Part shown: piece by piece, positions 22,021 through 31,332 of the stretch | Position numbering within the stretch: position 1 is the stretch's first letter | How the letters are laid out: every line of letters begins with the position of its first letter | Notes under the pieces: model-generated | Database searches by the model: none | What the model was told of the DNA's origin: nothing | What the model saw: the letters and a program-made list of their open reading frames with translations, nothing else | Position numbers and translations under genes: made by a program | Source of the DNA: Massilia oculi | GTDB lineage: Bacteria > Pseudomonadota > Gammaproteobacteria > Burkholderiales > Burkholderiaceae_D | Direction: 5' to 3' | Assembly: GCF_003143515.1 (NCBI RefSeq) | Contig: NZ_CP029343.1 | Span: forward strand, 5,270,001 to 5,334,000 | DNA: 64,000 bases

Positions 22021-22602
22021 ATGAGCATGCAAATCACGATCGCGCCACGGCGCGCATTCGCATCCAAGGAGCTGTGGGAAATGCATACGCTGCGTGCGAA
22101 GGTGTTCCGCGGGCGGCTGGGCTGGGAAGTGCCGGTGTTGTCCGGCATGGAGATCGACGGCTACGACGCGCTCGAGCCGCGCTACATGCTGATGCGCGAC
22201 GGCGAGACGCTGCGCGGCTGCTGGCGCCTGCTGCCGACCGAGGGGCCGTATATGCTCAAGGATTCCTTCCCCCAGCTGCTCGACGGCCAGGAGCCGCCCA
22301 GCGACCCGCACATCTGGGAGCTGTCGCGCTTCGCGATCGAGACCGAAGGGGCCGGCAGCTACGGCTTTTCGGAGATGACGATGGAATCGATCGAGGCCAT
22401 CATCCGCCACGCCCACGAGCGCGGCCTGTCGCGCTACGTCACCGTCACCACCACCGCGATCGAGCGCATGCTGCGCCGGGCCGGCGTGGTCACCACCCGC
22501 ATCGGGGCGCCGCAGGCGGTCGGGATCGAGACCGCGGTCGCGCTCTACGTGGAGATCGAGCCGACCTGGGAAGCGCTGTTCGCCAGGCGGCTGGCCTCCT
22601 GA
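22021..22602 (+). CDS. luxI: Acyl-homoserine-lactone synthase (LuxI family)
   Basis: 193 residues from ATG 22021, which has a strong GAGGAGG Shine-Dalgarno sequence; the upstream TTG at 22015 is less likely. Conserved family residues are present: LRAKVFRGRLGWEV (about 22-35), the GMEIDGYDALEPRYML block with its essential acidic residues, GCWRLLPTEGPYML, and ELSRFAIE (about 99-106). The enzyme makes an N-acyl-homoserine lactone from S-adenosylmethionine and an acyl carrier; chain length cannot be read from the sequence. It is preceded by putative lux and RsaL boxes and partners with the frameshifted luxR and the rsaL-like gene. Confidence 0.92.
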   Translation: MSMQITIAPRRAFASKELWEMHTLRAKVFRGRLGWEVPVLSGMEIDGYDALEPRYMLMRDGETLRGCWRLLPTEGPYMLKDSFPQLLDGQEPPSDPHIWELSRFAIETEGAGSYGFSEMTMESIEAIIRHAHERGLSRYVTVTTTAIERMLRRAGVVTTRIGAPQAVGIETAVALYVEIEPTWEALFARRLAS

Positions 22603-22609
22603 ACGGGCT

Positions 22610-24652
22610 TCAGGCCGCGTGCGCGCCCAGCTGTCGCAGCAGGAAGGTATAGGTCAGCGCGACCATCCGCGCGGTCTGGGCGTTGTCGGCGGCGCCGGCA
22701 TGGCCACCCTCGGTGTTTTCCCAGTACAGCACGTCGTGCCCCTGGTCCAGCATGCGCGCCGCCATCTTGCGCGCATGCGCCGGATGGACGCGGTCGTCGC
22801 GGGTCGAGGTGGTGAACAGCACGCGCGGGTACCGCTCGCCGGGCCGCACATTGTGGTACGGCGAGTAGCGCGCCAGGTAGGCCCAGTCGGCGGCATCGTC
22901 CGGATCGCCGTACTCTCCCATCCACGAGGCGCCGGCCAGCAGAAGGTGGTAGCGCCGCATGTCCAGCAGCGGCACCTGGCACACCACGGCGCCGAACAGG
23001 TCGGGACGCTGGGTCAGCGCAGCGCCCACCAGCAGGCCGCCATTGCTGCCGCCCATGATGCCCAGCTGTTGCGGCGTGGTGACGCCGCGCGCCACCAGGT
23101 CCTGGGCGACGGCGATGAAGTCATCGAAGGCGCGCTGGCGGTGCTGGCGCAGGGCCGCCTGGTGCCAGCGCGGGCCGAATTCGCCGCCGCCGCGGATATT
23201 GGCCAGCACATAGGTGCCGCCCTGTTCGAGCCAGGCGGCGCCGGTCATGCCGCTGTAGAAGGGCTTGAGCGAGACCTCGAAGCCGCCGTAGCCGTACAGC
23301 AGGGTCGGACTGGATGCGCCAATGCCCGGCCCCCGGTGCTTGACGACGAAATAGGGCACCAGCGTGCCGTCACTGGACGTCGCCGTGTGCTGGCTCACGT
23401 CGTAGGGATCGGCCTCGAAGAAGGCAGGCATCGCCTTGAGCGGTTCGCGCTCGTCGCTGCCGGCATGCATCAGGTACAGCGTGGTCGGATGCAGGAAATC
23501 GGTCACGGTCAGGAAGTAGTCGTCCGAGTGGTCCGAGTCCAGGGCGGACACTCCCAGCGAACCGATGCCGGGCACGGCGACCTCGCGCCGGATCCAGCGC
23601 CCGCCTTCGCGCCGCAGCTCGAGGATGCGGTTCTTGACGTTGTCGAGCACCGTCAGCAGCAGGCTGCTCCTGGTGGCCGCCACGCCGTCCAGCGAGGTCA
23701 TTGGCGTCGGCGCGAACAGCACCTCGAAGGCGCGGCTGCCGGCCACGAAGGCGTCGAAGCCGGTCGCCAGCAAGGCGCCCTGGGGGTAGGTCACGCCGTC
23801 GATCGTCCAGTCCGAGCGCAGCTCGATCACGAGCTGGTCGCGCAGGGCGAAGGCGCTGGCGTCGACCGGCTTGTCGATCCTGACCAGTTGCGCGCCACGG
23901 CGCCAGAACAGCTCGCTCGTATAGAAATCGATCTGGCGCACCACGAAGGCGCGTTCCCAGCCGGGACTGTTGTCCTGGTAGCCGGATGCCGCCATGTCGC
24001 CGGGCGCCGCCTCGTACACGGTGGTGGCCGCCGACAGCGGCGTGCCGCGCTTCCATTCCTTGACGATGCGCGGGTAGCCCGATTCGCTCAGGCTGCCGGG
24101 GCCGAAGTCGGTGCCGACGAACAGGGTGTCGCGGTCGATCCAGGACACGTCGCTCTTCGCCTCCGGCAGCGCGAAACCGTCGGCCACGAAGTCGAGCGAC
24201 GCCAGGTCGAACTCGCGCACCACCTTGGCGTCGCCGCCGCCGCGCGACAGCCGTATCAAACAGCGCAAGGAGCGCGAGCCATCGGGCTCGAGCCAGGACG
24301 CGCCGGCCCAGACCCAGTTTTCATGTTCCGTGCGCGCCAGCGCATCGAGGTCGAGCACGGTATCCCACGCAGGGGCCGGCTTGCGGTATTCATCGAGCGT
24401 GGTGCGGCGCCAGATGCCGCGCACGTGGTCCGCGTCGCGCCAGAAGTTGTAGCACCAGCCGCCATGCACGCCCACATAGGGAATCTTGTCGCTCGAATCA
24501 AGAATGCTCGTCAAGCGTTCGCGCAGCGGGGCGAAGCGCGGGTCGGCCTCCAGTTCGGCTTCGGTGGCGGCGTTGCGCGCGTCGACCCAGGCGCGGGATT
24601 CTTCGGTGTCGATCTGTTCCAGCCACAGCCAGGGATCGTCGTGGTGTCGCAT
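22610..24652 (-). CDS. Prolyl oligopeptidase family serine peptidase (S9A)
   Basis: 680 residues from ATG 24652. The N-terminal DPWLWLEQID motif opens a beta-propeller domain (about 70-400), followed by an alpha/beta-hydrolase domain. The nucleophile is Ser536 in GGSNGGLLVG, with the expected Asp in DDRVHP and His in EGGHAGAADN. No signal peptide is visible, so it is probably cytoplasmic. These enzymes cut short peptides after proline or related residues. It ends seven bases from the convergent luxI gene but is not otherwise linked to it. Confidence 0.92.
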   Translation of the reverse strand: MRHHDDPWLWLEQIDTEESRAWVDARNAATEAELEADPRFAPLRERLTSILDSSDKIPYVGVHGGWCYNFWRDADHVRGIWRRTTLDEYRKPAPAWDTVLDLDALARTEHENWVWAGASWLEPDGSRSLRCLIRLSRGGGDAKVVREFDLASLDFVADGFALPEAKSDVSWIDRDTLFVGTDFGPGSLSESGYPRIVKEWKRGTPLSAATTVYEAAPGDMAASGYQDNSPGWERAFVVRQIDFYTSELFWRRGAQLVRIDKPVDASAFALRDQLVIELRSDWTIDGVTYPQGALLATGFDAFVAGSRAFEVLFAPTPMTSLDGVAATRSSLLLTVLDNVKNRILELRREGGRWIRREVAVPGIGSLGVSALDSDHSDDYFLTVTDFLHPTTLYLMHAGSDEREPLKAMPAFFEADPYDVSQHTATSSDGTLVPYFVVKHRGPGIGASSPTLLYGYGGFEVSLKPFYSGMTGAAWLEQGGTYVLANIRGGGEFGPRWHQAALRQHRQRAFDDFIAVAQDLVARGVTTPQQLGIMGGSNGGLLVGAALTQRPDLFGAVVCQVPLLDMRRYHLLLAGASWMGEYGDPDDAADWAYLARYSPYHNVRPGERYPRVLFTTSTRDDRVHPAHARKMAARMLDQGHDVLYWENTEGGHAGAADNAQTARMVALTYTFLLRQLGAHAA

Positions 24653-24681
24653 GCTGTCCTCATCAGTATCGCGTCGGCTCG

Positions 24682-24736
24682 GTGCGCCGCGCAGTGCGCC
24701 GCGCAGTGCGCCGCGCAGTGCGCCGCGCAGTGCGCC
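24682..24736 (+). repeat. 12-bp tandem repeat in a divergent promoter region
   Basis: The unit GTGCGCCGCGCA occurs four times exactly, plus a seven-base partial copy (4.6 copies). It sits in the 131-base gap between the prolyl oligopeptidase and CHASE kinase genes, directly upstream of a possible TATACT -10 element. Confidence 0.9.
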
Positions 24737-24738
24737 TG

Positions 24739-24744
24739 TATACT
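24739..24744 (+). promoter_or_regulatory. Possible -10 element of the CHASE hybrid kinase gene
   Basis: TATACT preceded by TG, 39 bases before the kinase ATG. The matching -35 would fall inside the 12-bp tandem repeat. Confidence 0.4.
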
Positions 24745-24783
24745 AGCAATTTTGCGTGGCGGCCACCGTCCGCCAGGGGAAGC

Positions 24784-27700
24784 ATGAAGCGCTTGACCAT
24801 GCCAGGAATCGACGCCATCGAAGCGGCTTGCGCGCGCCTGGGCCGGCCGTTCGTGCTGTGGGGCGGCGGCATCGCGCTGTCGCTGGCGATCGGCCTGCTG
24901 CTGCATGCGGTGGCGAGCGCCGCCATCGATGACGCGGCCAGGGTCCGCTTCGAACACGCGGCGCAGGCGGCGCGCGAAAGAATCGACACCGCGCTCGCCT
25001 CGTATGGCCGCGCGGCGCGCGCCCTGGCGGCGCTGCATGCGGCCGGCGGCGGCGACGCGGTGCCCGAACGCGCCGCTTTCCACCGCTACGTGGCCGCCCT
25101 CGACCTGCCGTCCAACTTCCCGGCGATCGAGGGCGTGAGCTACGCCGCCCATGTGCGCGAAGACGAGCGCGAAGCCTTCATCGCCGCCATGCGCGCCGAC
25201 CGCAGCGTCGATGCGCGCGGCTATCCCGACTTCACGATCTTCCCGGCCGGCCGCCGGCCCTGGTACGAGGTGATCGCCTACCAGTTCCCGATCGACCAGC
25301 CGAGCCGCCGGCTCGGCTTCGACATGGCGGCCAGGCCGGCCGTTGCGCGCGCCCTGGAGCAGGCGCGCGACAGCGGCGGCATGAGCGCCTCCGGCCAGCC
25401 GATATTCCTGCGCGAGCCCAAGCCCCATTACGTGCTCGGGATGCGCATGCCGGTCTATCGCGGTGGCGTGACGCCGCTGGGCGTCGAGGCGCGCCGCGCC
25501 GCCTATCTCGGCTCGTTCGGGATCGCCTTCTCGGTGCAGGACCTAATCGAGAACGCGCTGGCCGCCCCCGGCGCCCAGCCGCTCGCGGTCAGCATCCATG
25601 CCGTCGGCACGCAGGGCGACATCCTGCTGCACGGCCCGGACGTACGGCGCACGCCGCCGGCGCCTGGCGAGCACTTCGCCCTGGCGCTGGACGTGGACTT
25701 CGCCGGCAGCCGCTGGCTGGCGCATTTCTCGGCGCCCAGGGCGGCCATGCTGGGCGGACTCGATCCCTGGCTGCCGATGGCGGCGCTGGCCTTCGGCTTC
25801 GGCGCGACCCTGCTGGGATATGGCCTGTTCCTGGCCCAGTACCGCTCGCGGCGCGCCGCCGACGAGCAGCGCCTGCTGCTCGACACGGTGCTGGACAACC
25901 TGGACGCCGAGGTCTACCTGAAGGACGCCCTGCGCCGCATCCGCTACCTCAATGCCAAGGGCGCCTCGCGCCTCGGGCGGCCGGCAGCGGAGCTGATCGG
26001 AAGGCGCGACGTCGAGGCCATGGACCGCTCCCTGGCCGATGCCGCGTGGGAGCTCGACCGCGCGGTGCTGCACGACGGCCGCCGCAGCAGCGCCCAGGTG
26101 GCGCAGCCGGCGCCAGGCGGCGCGCCGCGCCAGCTGTGGACGGTGCGGGTGCCGATGCAGGTCGACGAGGAAGCGGCGGTGCTGTGCGTGGCGACCGACG
26201 TCACTGAACTGCACAGCCTGAAGGCGCGCGCCGACGCCGCCAGCAAAGCCAAGAGCGACTTTTTGTCGAACATGAGCCACGAGATCCGCACTCCGATGAA
26301 CAGCATCATCGGCATGACCCACCTGGCGCTGCAGGCAACGCCCGACGCGCGCCAGCGCGACTACCTCGAAAAGATCTACCACTCGGGCCAGCACCTGCTG
26401 GGCATCATCAACGACATCCTCGATTTCTCCAAGATCGAAGCCGGCATGCTGGAACTGTCGCGGGTGTGCTTCATGCCCGACGCCCTGCTGCGCAACGTCG
26501 AGGCCCAGTTGGGCACCGCGGCGGTGGCCAAGGGCCTGGGCTTCGACATCGAGATCGATCCGGTCCTGATGCGGCCACTGTGCGGCGACTCGCTGCGGCT
26601 GGAACAGGTGCTGCTCAACTTCGCCGGCAATGCCGTGAAATTCTCCGAGCGCGGCCGGATCACGCTGCGCGCGCGCCTGGCGCGCGCCTTCGGCCCCGAA
26701 GTGCTGGTGCGCTTCGAGGTGGAAGACCACGGCATCGGCATCGACGCGGCCGCGCTGCCCCACCTGTTCACGCCGTTCCAGCAGGCCGACCAGTCGGCCA
26801 CGCGGCGCCACGGCGGCACTGGCCTGGGCCTGGCCATCAGCCGCCAGCTGGCCGAGCTGATGGGCGGCGAGGTCGGCGTGCTCAGTAAGCTGGGCGAGGG
26901 CAGCACCTTCTGGTTCACGGCGCGCCTGGCGCTGGACGACGCCGCAGGCGCCCGTTCGGGAACCATGATCGGCGCCGGCCTGGGCGCGGCGCCGGCCCCG
27001 GCCCAGGCGCGCCTGGACGACTGCGCGGTGCTGCTGGTCGAGGACAACCTCTTCAACCAGCAGGTGGCGCGCGAGCTGCTCGAGGAGTCCGGCGCCGCGG
27101 TCGAGGTGGCGAACAATGGCCAGGAAGCGCTGGCGGCGATGGTGGACAGACGCTTCGATTGCGTGCTGATGGACGTGCAGATGCCGCTGATGGACGGGCT
27201 GGAAGCGACCCGCCGCATCCGCCGCGATCCATCCATGCGTGACACCCTGGTGGTGGCGATGACGGCCAATGCCGGCGTGGACGACCGCGCGCGCTGCCTG
27301 GCCGCCGGCATGAACGAATTCCTGGCCAAGCCGGTGGTGCCGGAACTGCTGGCCGCCACCATCGCGCGCTGCCTCGGTCGTACCACGGCGCCGGTGGCCG
27401 ACGTCGCCATGGCGGGGGCAATCCAGCGGGCGCCAGGGCCCGCGGGCGGTGCGGGGCAGGGCGGGCAGGGAGAAGTGCTCGACCTGGCCAGCCTGGCCAG
27501 CACGGCCGGCGGCGACACCGAGCGGATGCGTAAATATGTGTTCCTGTTCCTCGATACGGCACGCGAGAACCTGGCGGGGATCGACACCGCCCTGGCCGGC
27601 GGCGACCTGACCCATACCGCGAGCCTGGCGCACCAGCTCAAGTCGGCCGCGCGCGCGATCGGCGCCGCCAGCTTCGGCGCCATCTGCGAAGACCTGGAGG

Positions 27701-27843
27701 CGCAGCCGAGGCGGGCGCCGCGCCTGGGCGCGGCCGGCACCGCCCAGGCCCGTGCGTTGGCGGCGCGCCTGCGCGCATTATTGATCCGGATCGAACGCGA
27801 AGTGTCGACCCAGTTCGGCAGCCGGGACGGCGAGGTGCGCTGA
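24784..27843 (+). CDS. CHASE-domain hybrid histidine kinase with PAS, receiver and Hpt domains
   Basis: 1019 residues from ATG 24784, with AGGGGAA upstream; the frame is open back through the tandem repeat, but that part is not likely translated. A membrane helix (about 22-45) leads to a periplasmic CHASE domain (about 75-290), a second helix (about 318-340), a PAS domain (about 365-480) and HisKA (SHEIRTPMN, His499). A HATPase follows (about 605-720, with HGGTGLGLAIS), then a receiver with acceptor Asp797 (LMDVQMPLMDG) and a C-terminal Hpt domain (His950 in LAHQLKSAARAIGA). That is a complete His-Asp-His relay awaiting an external response regulator, which is not encoded nearby. CHASE domains sense small extracellular ligands. 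Confidence 0.92.
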   Translation: MKRLTMPGIDAIEAACARLGRPFVLWGGGIALSLAIGLLLHAVASAAIDDAARVRFEHAAQAARERIDTALASYGRAARALAALHAAGGGDAVPERAAFHRYVAALDLPSNFPAIEGVSYAAHVREDEREAFIAAMRADRSVDARGYPDFTIFPAGRRPWYEVIAYQFPIDQPSRRLGFDMAARPAVARALEQARDSGGMSASGQPIFLREPKPHYVLGMRMPVYRGGVTPLGVEARRAAYLGSFGIAFSVQDLIENALAAPGAQPLAVSIHAVGTQGDILLHGPDVRRTPPAPGEHFALALDVDFAGSRWLAHFSAPRAAMLGGLDPWLPMAALAFGFGATLLGYGLFLAQYRSRRAADEQRLLLDTVLDNLDAEVYLKDALRRIRYLNAKGASRLGRPAAELIGRRDVEAMDRSLADAAWELDRAVLHDGRRSSAQVAQPAPGGAPRQLWTVRVPMQVDEEAAVLCVATDVTELHSLKARADAASKAKSDFLSNMSHEIRTPMNSIIGMTHLALQATPDARQRDYLEKIYHSGQHLLGIINDILDFSKIEAGMLELSRVCFMPDALLRNVEAQLGTAAVAKGLGFDIEIDPVLMRPLCGDSLRLEQVLLNFAGNAVKFSERGRITLRARLARAFGPEVLVRFEVEDHGIGIDAAALPHLFTPFQQADQSATRRHGGTGLGLAISRQLAELMGGEVGVLSKLGEGSTFWFTARLALDDAAGARSGTMIGAGLGAAPAPAQARLDDCAVLLVEDNLFNQQVARELLEESGAAVEVANNGQEALAAMVDRRFDCVLMDVQMPLMDGLEATRRIRRDPSMRDTLVVAMTANAGVDDRARCLAAGMNEFLAKPVVPELLAATIARCLGRTTAPVADVAMAGAIQRAPGPAGGAGQGGQGEVLDLASLASTAGGDTERMRKYVFLFLDTARENLAGIDTALAGGDLTHTASLAHQLKSAARAIGAASFGAICEDLEAQPRRAPRLGAAGTAQARALAARLRALLIRIEREVSTQFGSRDGEVR

Positions 27844-27921
27844 GTGCAGGAGCCGCCTGCGGCCCTACCGCGAGCGGGCCAAACACGGTATGCTGTGGCC
27901 CCGACCGCTCGAGCTTCAAGC

Positions 27922-30900
27922 ATGCCTTCCCCGATCACTCCCGGCCTCCTGATCCTCCATGGCAACCAGATGGAGCTGCTGCGCAGCGCCGTGTTCGACT
28001 GGCTGCGCAACCGTCCGCTGGGCCCCCTGGAAGAAGAGATCTTCCTGGTGCAGTCCAATGGCGTGGCCGAATGGCTCAAGATCGCGCTGGCCGAGGAGAT
28101 CGGCGTGTGCGCCGCCACAAGGGTGGCGCTGCCGGCGCGCTTCATGTGGGAAGCCTATCGCGGCATGCTGGGGCGCGAGCGGGTGCCGAATCGCGCGCCG
28201 TTCGACAAGGATCCGCTGACCTGGCGCCTGATGCGCCTGCTGCCGACGCTATTGCAGGAAGACGGCTACGAACCGCTGGCGCGCTTCCTGGCCGATGGCG
28301 ACGCCGAGCGCCGCCTGCAGCTGGCCGAACGGGTGGCCGACCTGTACGACCAGTACCAGGTCTACCGCGCCGACTGGCTGGCCGACTGGGCCGCGGGCCG
28401 CGACCAGCTGCGCCGCGCCGCCGGCTCATTGGGCGATGCAGCGGTGCCGCTGGCCCCGGACCAGCGCTGGCAGGCCTGCCTGTGGCGCGCCGTGCACGCC
28501 AGCCTGAACGAGTCGCAGCGCGATAGCGGACGCGCCACCATCCACCAGCAATTCCTCGCCGCGATCGAGGCCGGCCAGGCGCCTGTCGGCCGCCTGCCGC
28601 GGCGCGTGGTGCTGTTCGGGATGTCGACGCTGCCGTACCAGACCCTGCAGGCGATCGCGGCGCTCGCGCGCCATACGCAAGTGCTGTTCGCGGTGCCGAA
28701 CCCGTGCCGTTTCTACTGGGGCGACATCATCGATGGCCGCGACCTGCTCAAGGCCGCGCGCCGGCGCCAGCCGCAGCGCAATGGCGTCGACCTGGGCGCG
28801 ATCCCGATCGAGGAGCTGCACGCGCACAGCCATCCGCTGCTGGCGAGCTGGGGGCGCCAGGGCCGCGACTTCGTGCGCATGCTGGACGAATTCGACAACC
28901 AGGACCGGGCCGACGATACGGATGCGCCGCTACGGGTCGACCTGTTCGCCGACGACGACGGCGCGACCCTGCTGGGGCAAGTCCAGGCCGCGGTGCGCGA
29001 CCTGTTGCCGCCGGATGAGCACCCGCACGCGCCGCCGGAGCCTGGCGACCGCTCGATCGAATTCCACGTCACCCACAGCGTGCAGCGCGAAGTCGAGGTC
29101 CTGCACGACCAGCTGCTGTCGTGGTTCGCGCAAGACCCGAGCCTGCGTCCGCGCGACGTGGTGGTGATGGTGCCCGACATCGACACCTTCTCGCCGGCGA
29201 TCCACGCCGTGTTCGACCAGCATCGCCAGAACGACGATCGCCGCATCCCGTTCGAGATCGGCGACATGCGCGACCGCAGCGTCAACCCGCTGCTGGTGTC
29301 GCTCGAGTGGCTGCTGCGCCTGCCGCAGCAGCGTTGCCGCCAGAGCGAGGTGCGCGACCTGCTGGACGTGCCGGCCGTGGCGCGCCGCTTCGGGCTGGGC
29401 GAGGACGACCTGGCCACCCTCGGCCGCTGGATCGAAGGCGCCGGCGTGCGCTGGGGCCTGGACCACGAACACCGCGCCGGCCTGGGCCTGGGCATGGCCG
29501 GCGAGCAGAATGCCTGGATCTTCGGCGTGCGCCGCATGCTGCTCGGCTATGCCAGCGGCGCCGGCGCCAGCTTCGCCGACATCGAGCCCTACGCCGAGGT
29601 CGGCGGACTCGATGCGGCGCTGGCCGGCGCGCTGGCGCAGCTGGTCGATTGCCTGCTTTATTGGCGCGCCCAGCTCGACACGCCGCGCACGCCCGCCGCC
29701 TGGGGCGAGGCCGCGCGTGAAATGCTGTCCTGCTTCTACGCCGCCAGCATCGAGGCCGACCGCCTCACCCTGCAGGGCCTGAACGAAGGCCTGCAGTGCT
29801 GGCTCGAGACCTGCGCTGCTGCCGGCTTCGACGAGGAGGTGCCCCTGGGCGTGCTGCGCGAAGCATGGATGAATGAGCTCGACCAACCGACCCTGAACCA
29901 CCAGTTCGTCTCTGGCGGCGTAACCTTCTGCACCTTGATGCCGATGCGCGCGGTGCCGTTCCGCGTGGTGTGCCTGCTGGGCATGAACGACGGCGATTTC
30001 CCGCGCCGCGCGCGCCAGGCCGATTTCGACCTGCTGGCGCTGCCCGGCATGGCGCGCCCGGGCGACCGTTCGCGCCGCGACGACGACCGCTACCTGATGC
30101 TCGAAGCGCTGCTGGCGGCGCGCGACAAGTTCTACGTGAGCTGGGTGGGCCGCAATGTGCGTGACAACAGCGAGCAGCCGCCATCGGTGCTGGTGTCGCA
30201 GCTGCGCGACTACCTGAGAGAGGGCTGGGACCTGGACCTGCATGCGCTGACAACCGAGCACGCGCTGCAGCCTTTCAGCCGCGTCTATTTCCAGCAGGGT
30301 GGCCTGCTGACCTATGCCGGCGAATGGCGCCTGGCCCACGGCGCCGAACAGCTGGAAGCGGGCGACGCGCTGCCGCCCTACGAGCTGGAGCCCGACTTCG
30401 TGCTCAAGCTGGGCGAGCTGGCCAGCTTCTTGCGCCAGCCCGCGCGCTACTTCTTCCGCCGCCGCCTGGGAGTGGTATTCGCCGACGCCGCCCAGGTGGG
30501 AGAAGACGAGGAACCGTTCGCGCTCGACGCGCTCGAACGCTACCAGATCGAGGACCACCTGCTGGACGACAGCGGCGAGCCCGAGGCGTTGCACGAGGTG
30601 CGCGCCCTGCTTGCCACGCGTGCCGAAAGGCTGGCGCGCGAAGGCGTGCTGCCGATCGGGCTGATGGGCCGCATGTGGCAGGCGCAGCTGGTCGAGAGCC
30701 TGGCGCCGGTGCGCACCGAGTGGCTGCGCCTGCGCGCGAGCTTCCCCGAGGCGGCGCCCAAGCAGGCGCTCCGCCTGGAGCTGCACGGCATCGTGCTCGA
30801 CGACTGGATCGACCGTCTCAGGAGCAAGGACAGCAGCGGCGAACACACCGCCTGGCTGATGCAGCTTTCCTCGAAGGTTCTGGACCGCAACGGGCGCCCG

Positions 30901-31332
30901 CGCGGCGACAAGCTGATCGCCCCCTGGCTGCGCCAGCTGGGCAGCAGCGCGGCCGGGCATCCGGTGGCCGGCTACCTGGTCGCGCGCGACGCGGTGCTCG
31001 AGATGGCGCCGCTGTCCCAGGAGGACTCGCTGCAGATCCTGCGCGACCTGGTGCGCCTGTGGCGCGCCAACCTGGACGCGCCGCTGCCGGTGGCCTGCCG
31101 CACGGCGCTGGCGCAGCTGGCCGACGGCGATCCGCGCGCCACCTATGACGGCGGCTTCGAGCTCAGTGGCGAAGTGGACGACCTGTGCCTGGCGCGGATG
31201 TGGCCCAGCTTCGAGGCACTGCGCGAGGCGCCGCACGCCGCCGGTGGCTGGCACGAGCTGGCCGAAGAATTGTATGGACCGCTGGCGCGCTGGATGGATG
31301 ACGCCGTCACGATCAAGGAGTTGTCCGCATGA
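27922..31332 (+). CDS. recC: Exodeoxyribonuclease V gamma subunit
   Basis: 1136 residues from ATG 27922, close to the 1122 of the E. coli protein; the frame is open 78 bases further upstream without a good start. The N-terminus (LLILHGNQMELL, then FLVQSNGVAEWLK) and inner motifs such as HVTHSVQREVEVLHD are typical of RecC. The fold resembles an inactivated helicase that recognises Chi. It forms RecBCD with the next two gene products and processes double-strand breaks. Its TGA overlaps the recB ATG (ATGA). Confidence 0.94.
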   Translation: MPSPITPGLLILHGNQMELLRSAVFDWLRNRPLGPLEEEIFLVQSNGVAEWLKIALAEEIGVCAATRVALPARFMWEAYRGMLGRERVPNRAPFDKDPLTWRLMRLLPTLLQEDGYEPLARFLADGDAERRLQLAERVADLYDQYQVYRADWLADWAAGRDQLRRAAGSLGDAAVPLAPDQRWQACLWRAVHASLNESQRDSGRATIHQQFLAAIEAGQAPVGRLPRRVVLFGMSTLPYQTLQAIAALARHTQVLFAVPNPCRFYWGDIIDGRDLLKAARRRQPQRNGVDLGAIPIEELHAHSHPLLASWGRQGRDFVRMLDEFDNQDRADDTDAPLRVDLFADDDGATLLGQVQAAVRDLLPPDEHPHAPPEPGDRSIEFHVTHSVQREVEVLHDQLLSWFAQDPSLRPRDVVVMVPDIDTFSPAIHAVFDQHRQNDDRRIPFEIGDMRDRSVNPLLVSLEWLLRLPQQRCRQSEVRDLLDVPAVARRFGLGEDDLATLGRWIEGAGVRWGLDHEHRAGLGLGMAGEQNAWIFGVRRMLLGYASGAGASFADIEPYAEVGGLDAALAGALAQLVDCLLYWRAQLDTPRTPAAWGEAAREMLSCFYAASIEADRLTLQGLNEGLQCWLETCAAAGFDEEVPLGVLREAWMNELDQPTLNHQFVSGGVTFCTLMPMRAVPFRVVCLLGMNDGDFPRRARQADFDLLALPGMARPGDRSRRDDDRYLMLEALLAARDKFYVSWVGRNVRDNSEQPPSVLVSQLRDYLREGWDLDLHALTTEHALQPFSRVYFQQGGLLTYAGEWRLAHGAEQLEAGDALPPYELEPDFVLKLGELASFLRQPARYFFRRRLGVVFADAAQVGEDEEPFALDALERYQIEDHLLDDSGEPEALHEVRALLATRAERLAREGVLPIGLMGRMWQAQLVESLAPVRTEWLRLRASFPEAAPKQALRLELHGIVLDDWIDRLRSKDSSGEHTAWLMQLSSKVLDRNGRPRGDKLIAPWLRQLGSSAAGHPVAGYLVARDAVLEMAPLSQEDSLQILRDLVRLWRANLDAPLPVACRTALAQLADGDPRATYDGGFELSGEVDDLCLARMWPSFEALREAPHAAGGWHELAEELYGPLARWMDDAVTIKELSA

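Noticed and set aside
28930..31254. A 774-codon minus-strand frame inside recC
   Set aside because: Shadow of recC, caused by GC-biased third positions; no motifs and no ribosome-binding site.
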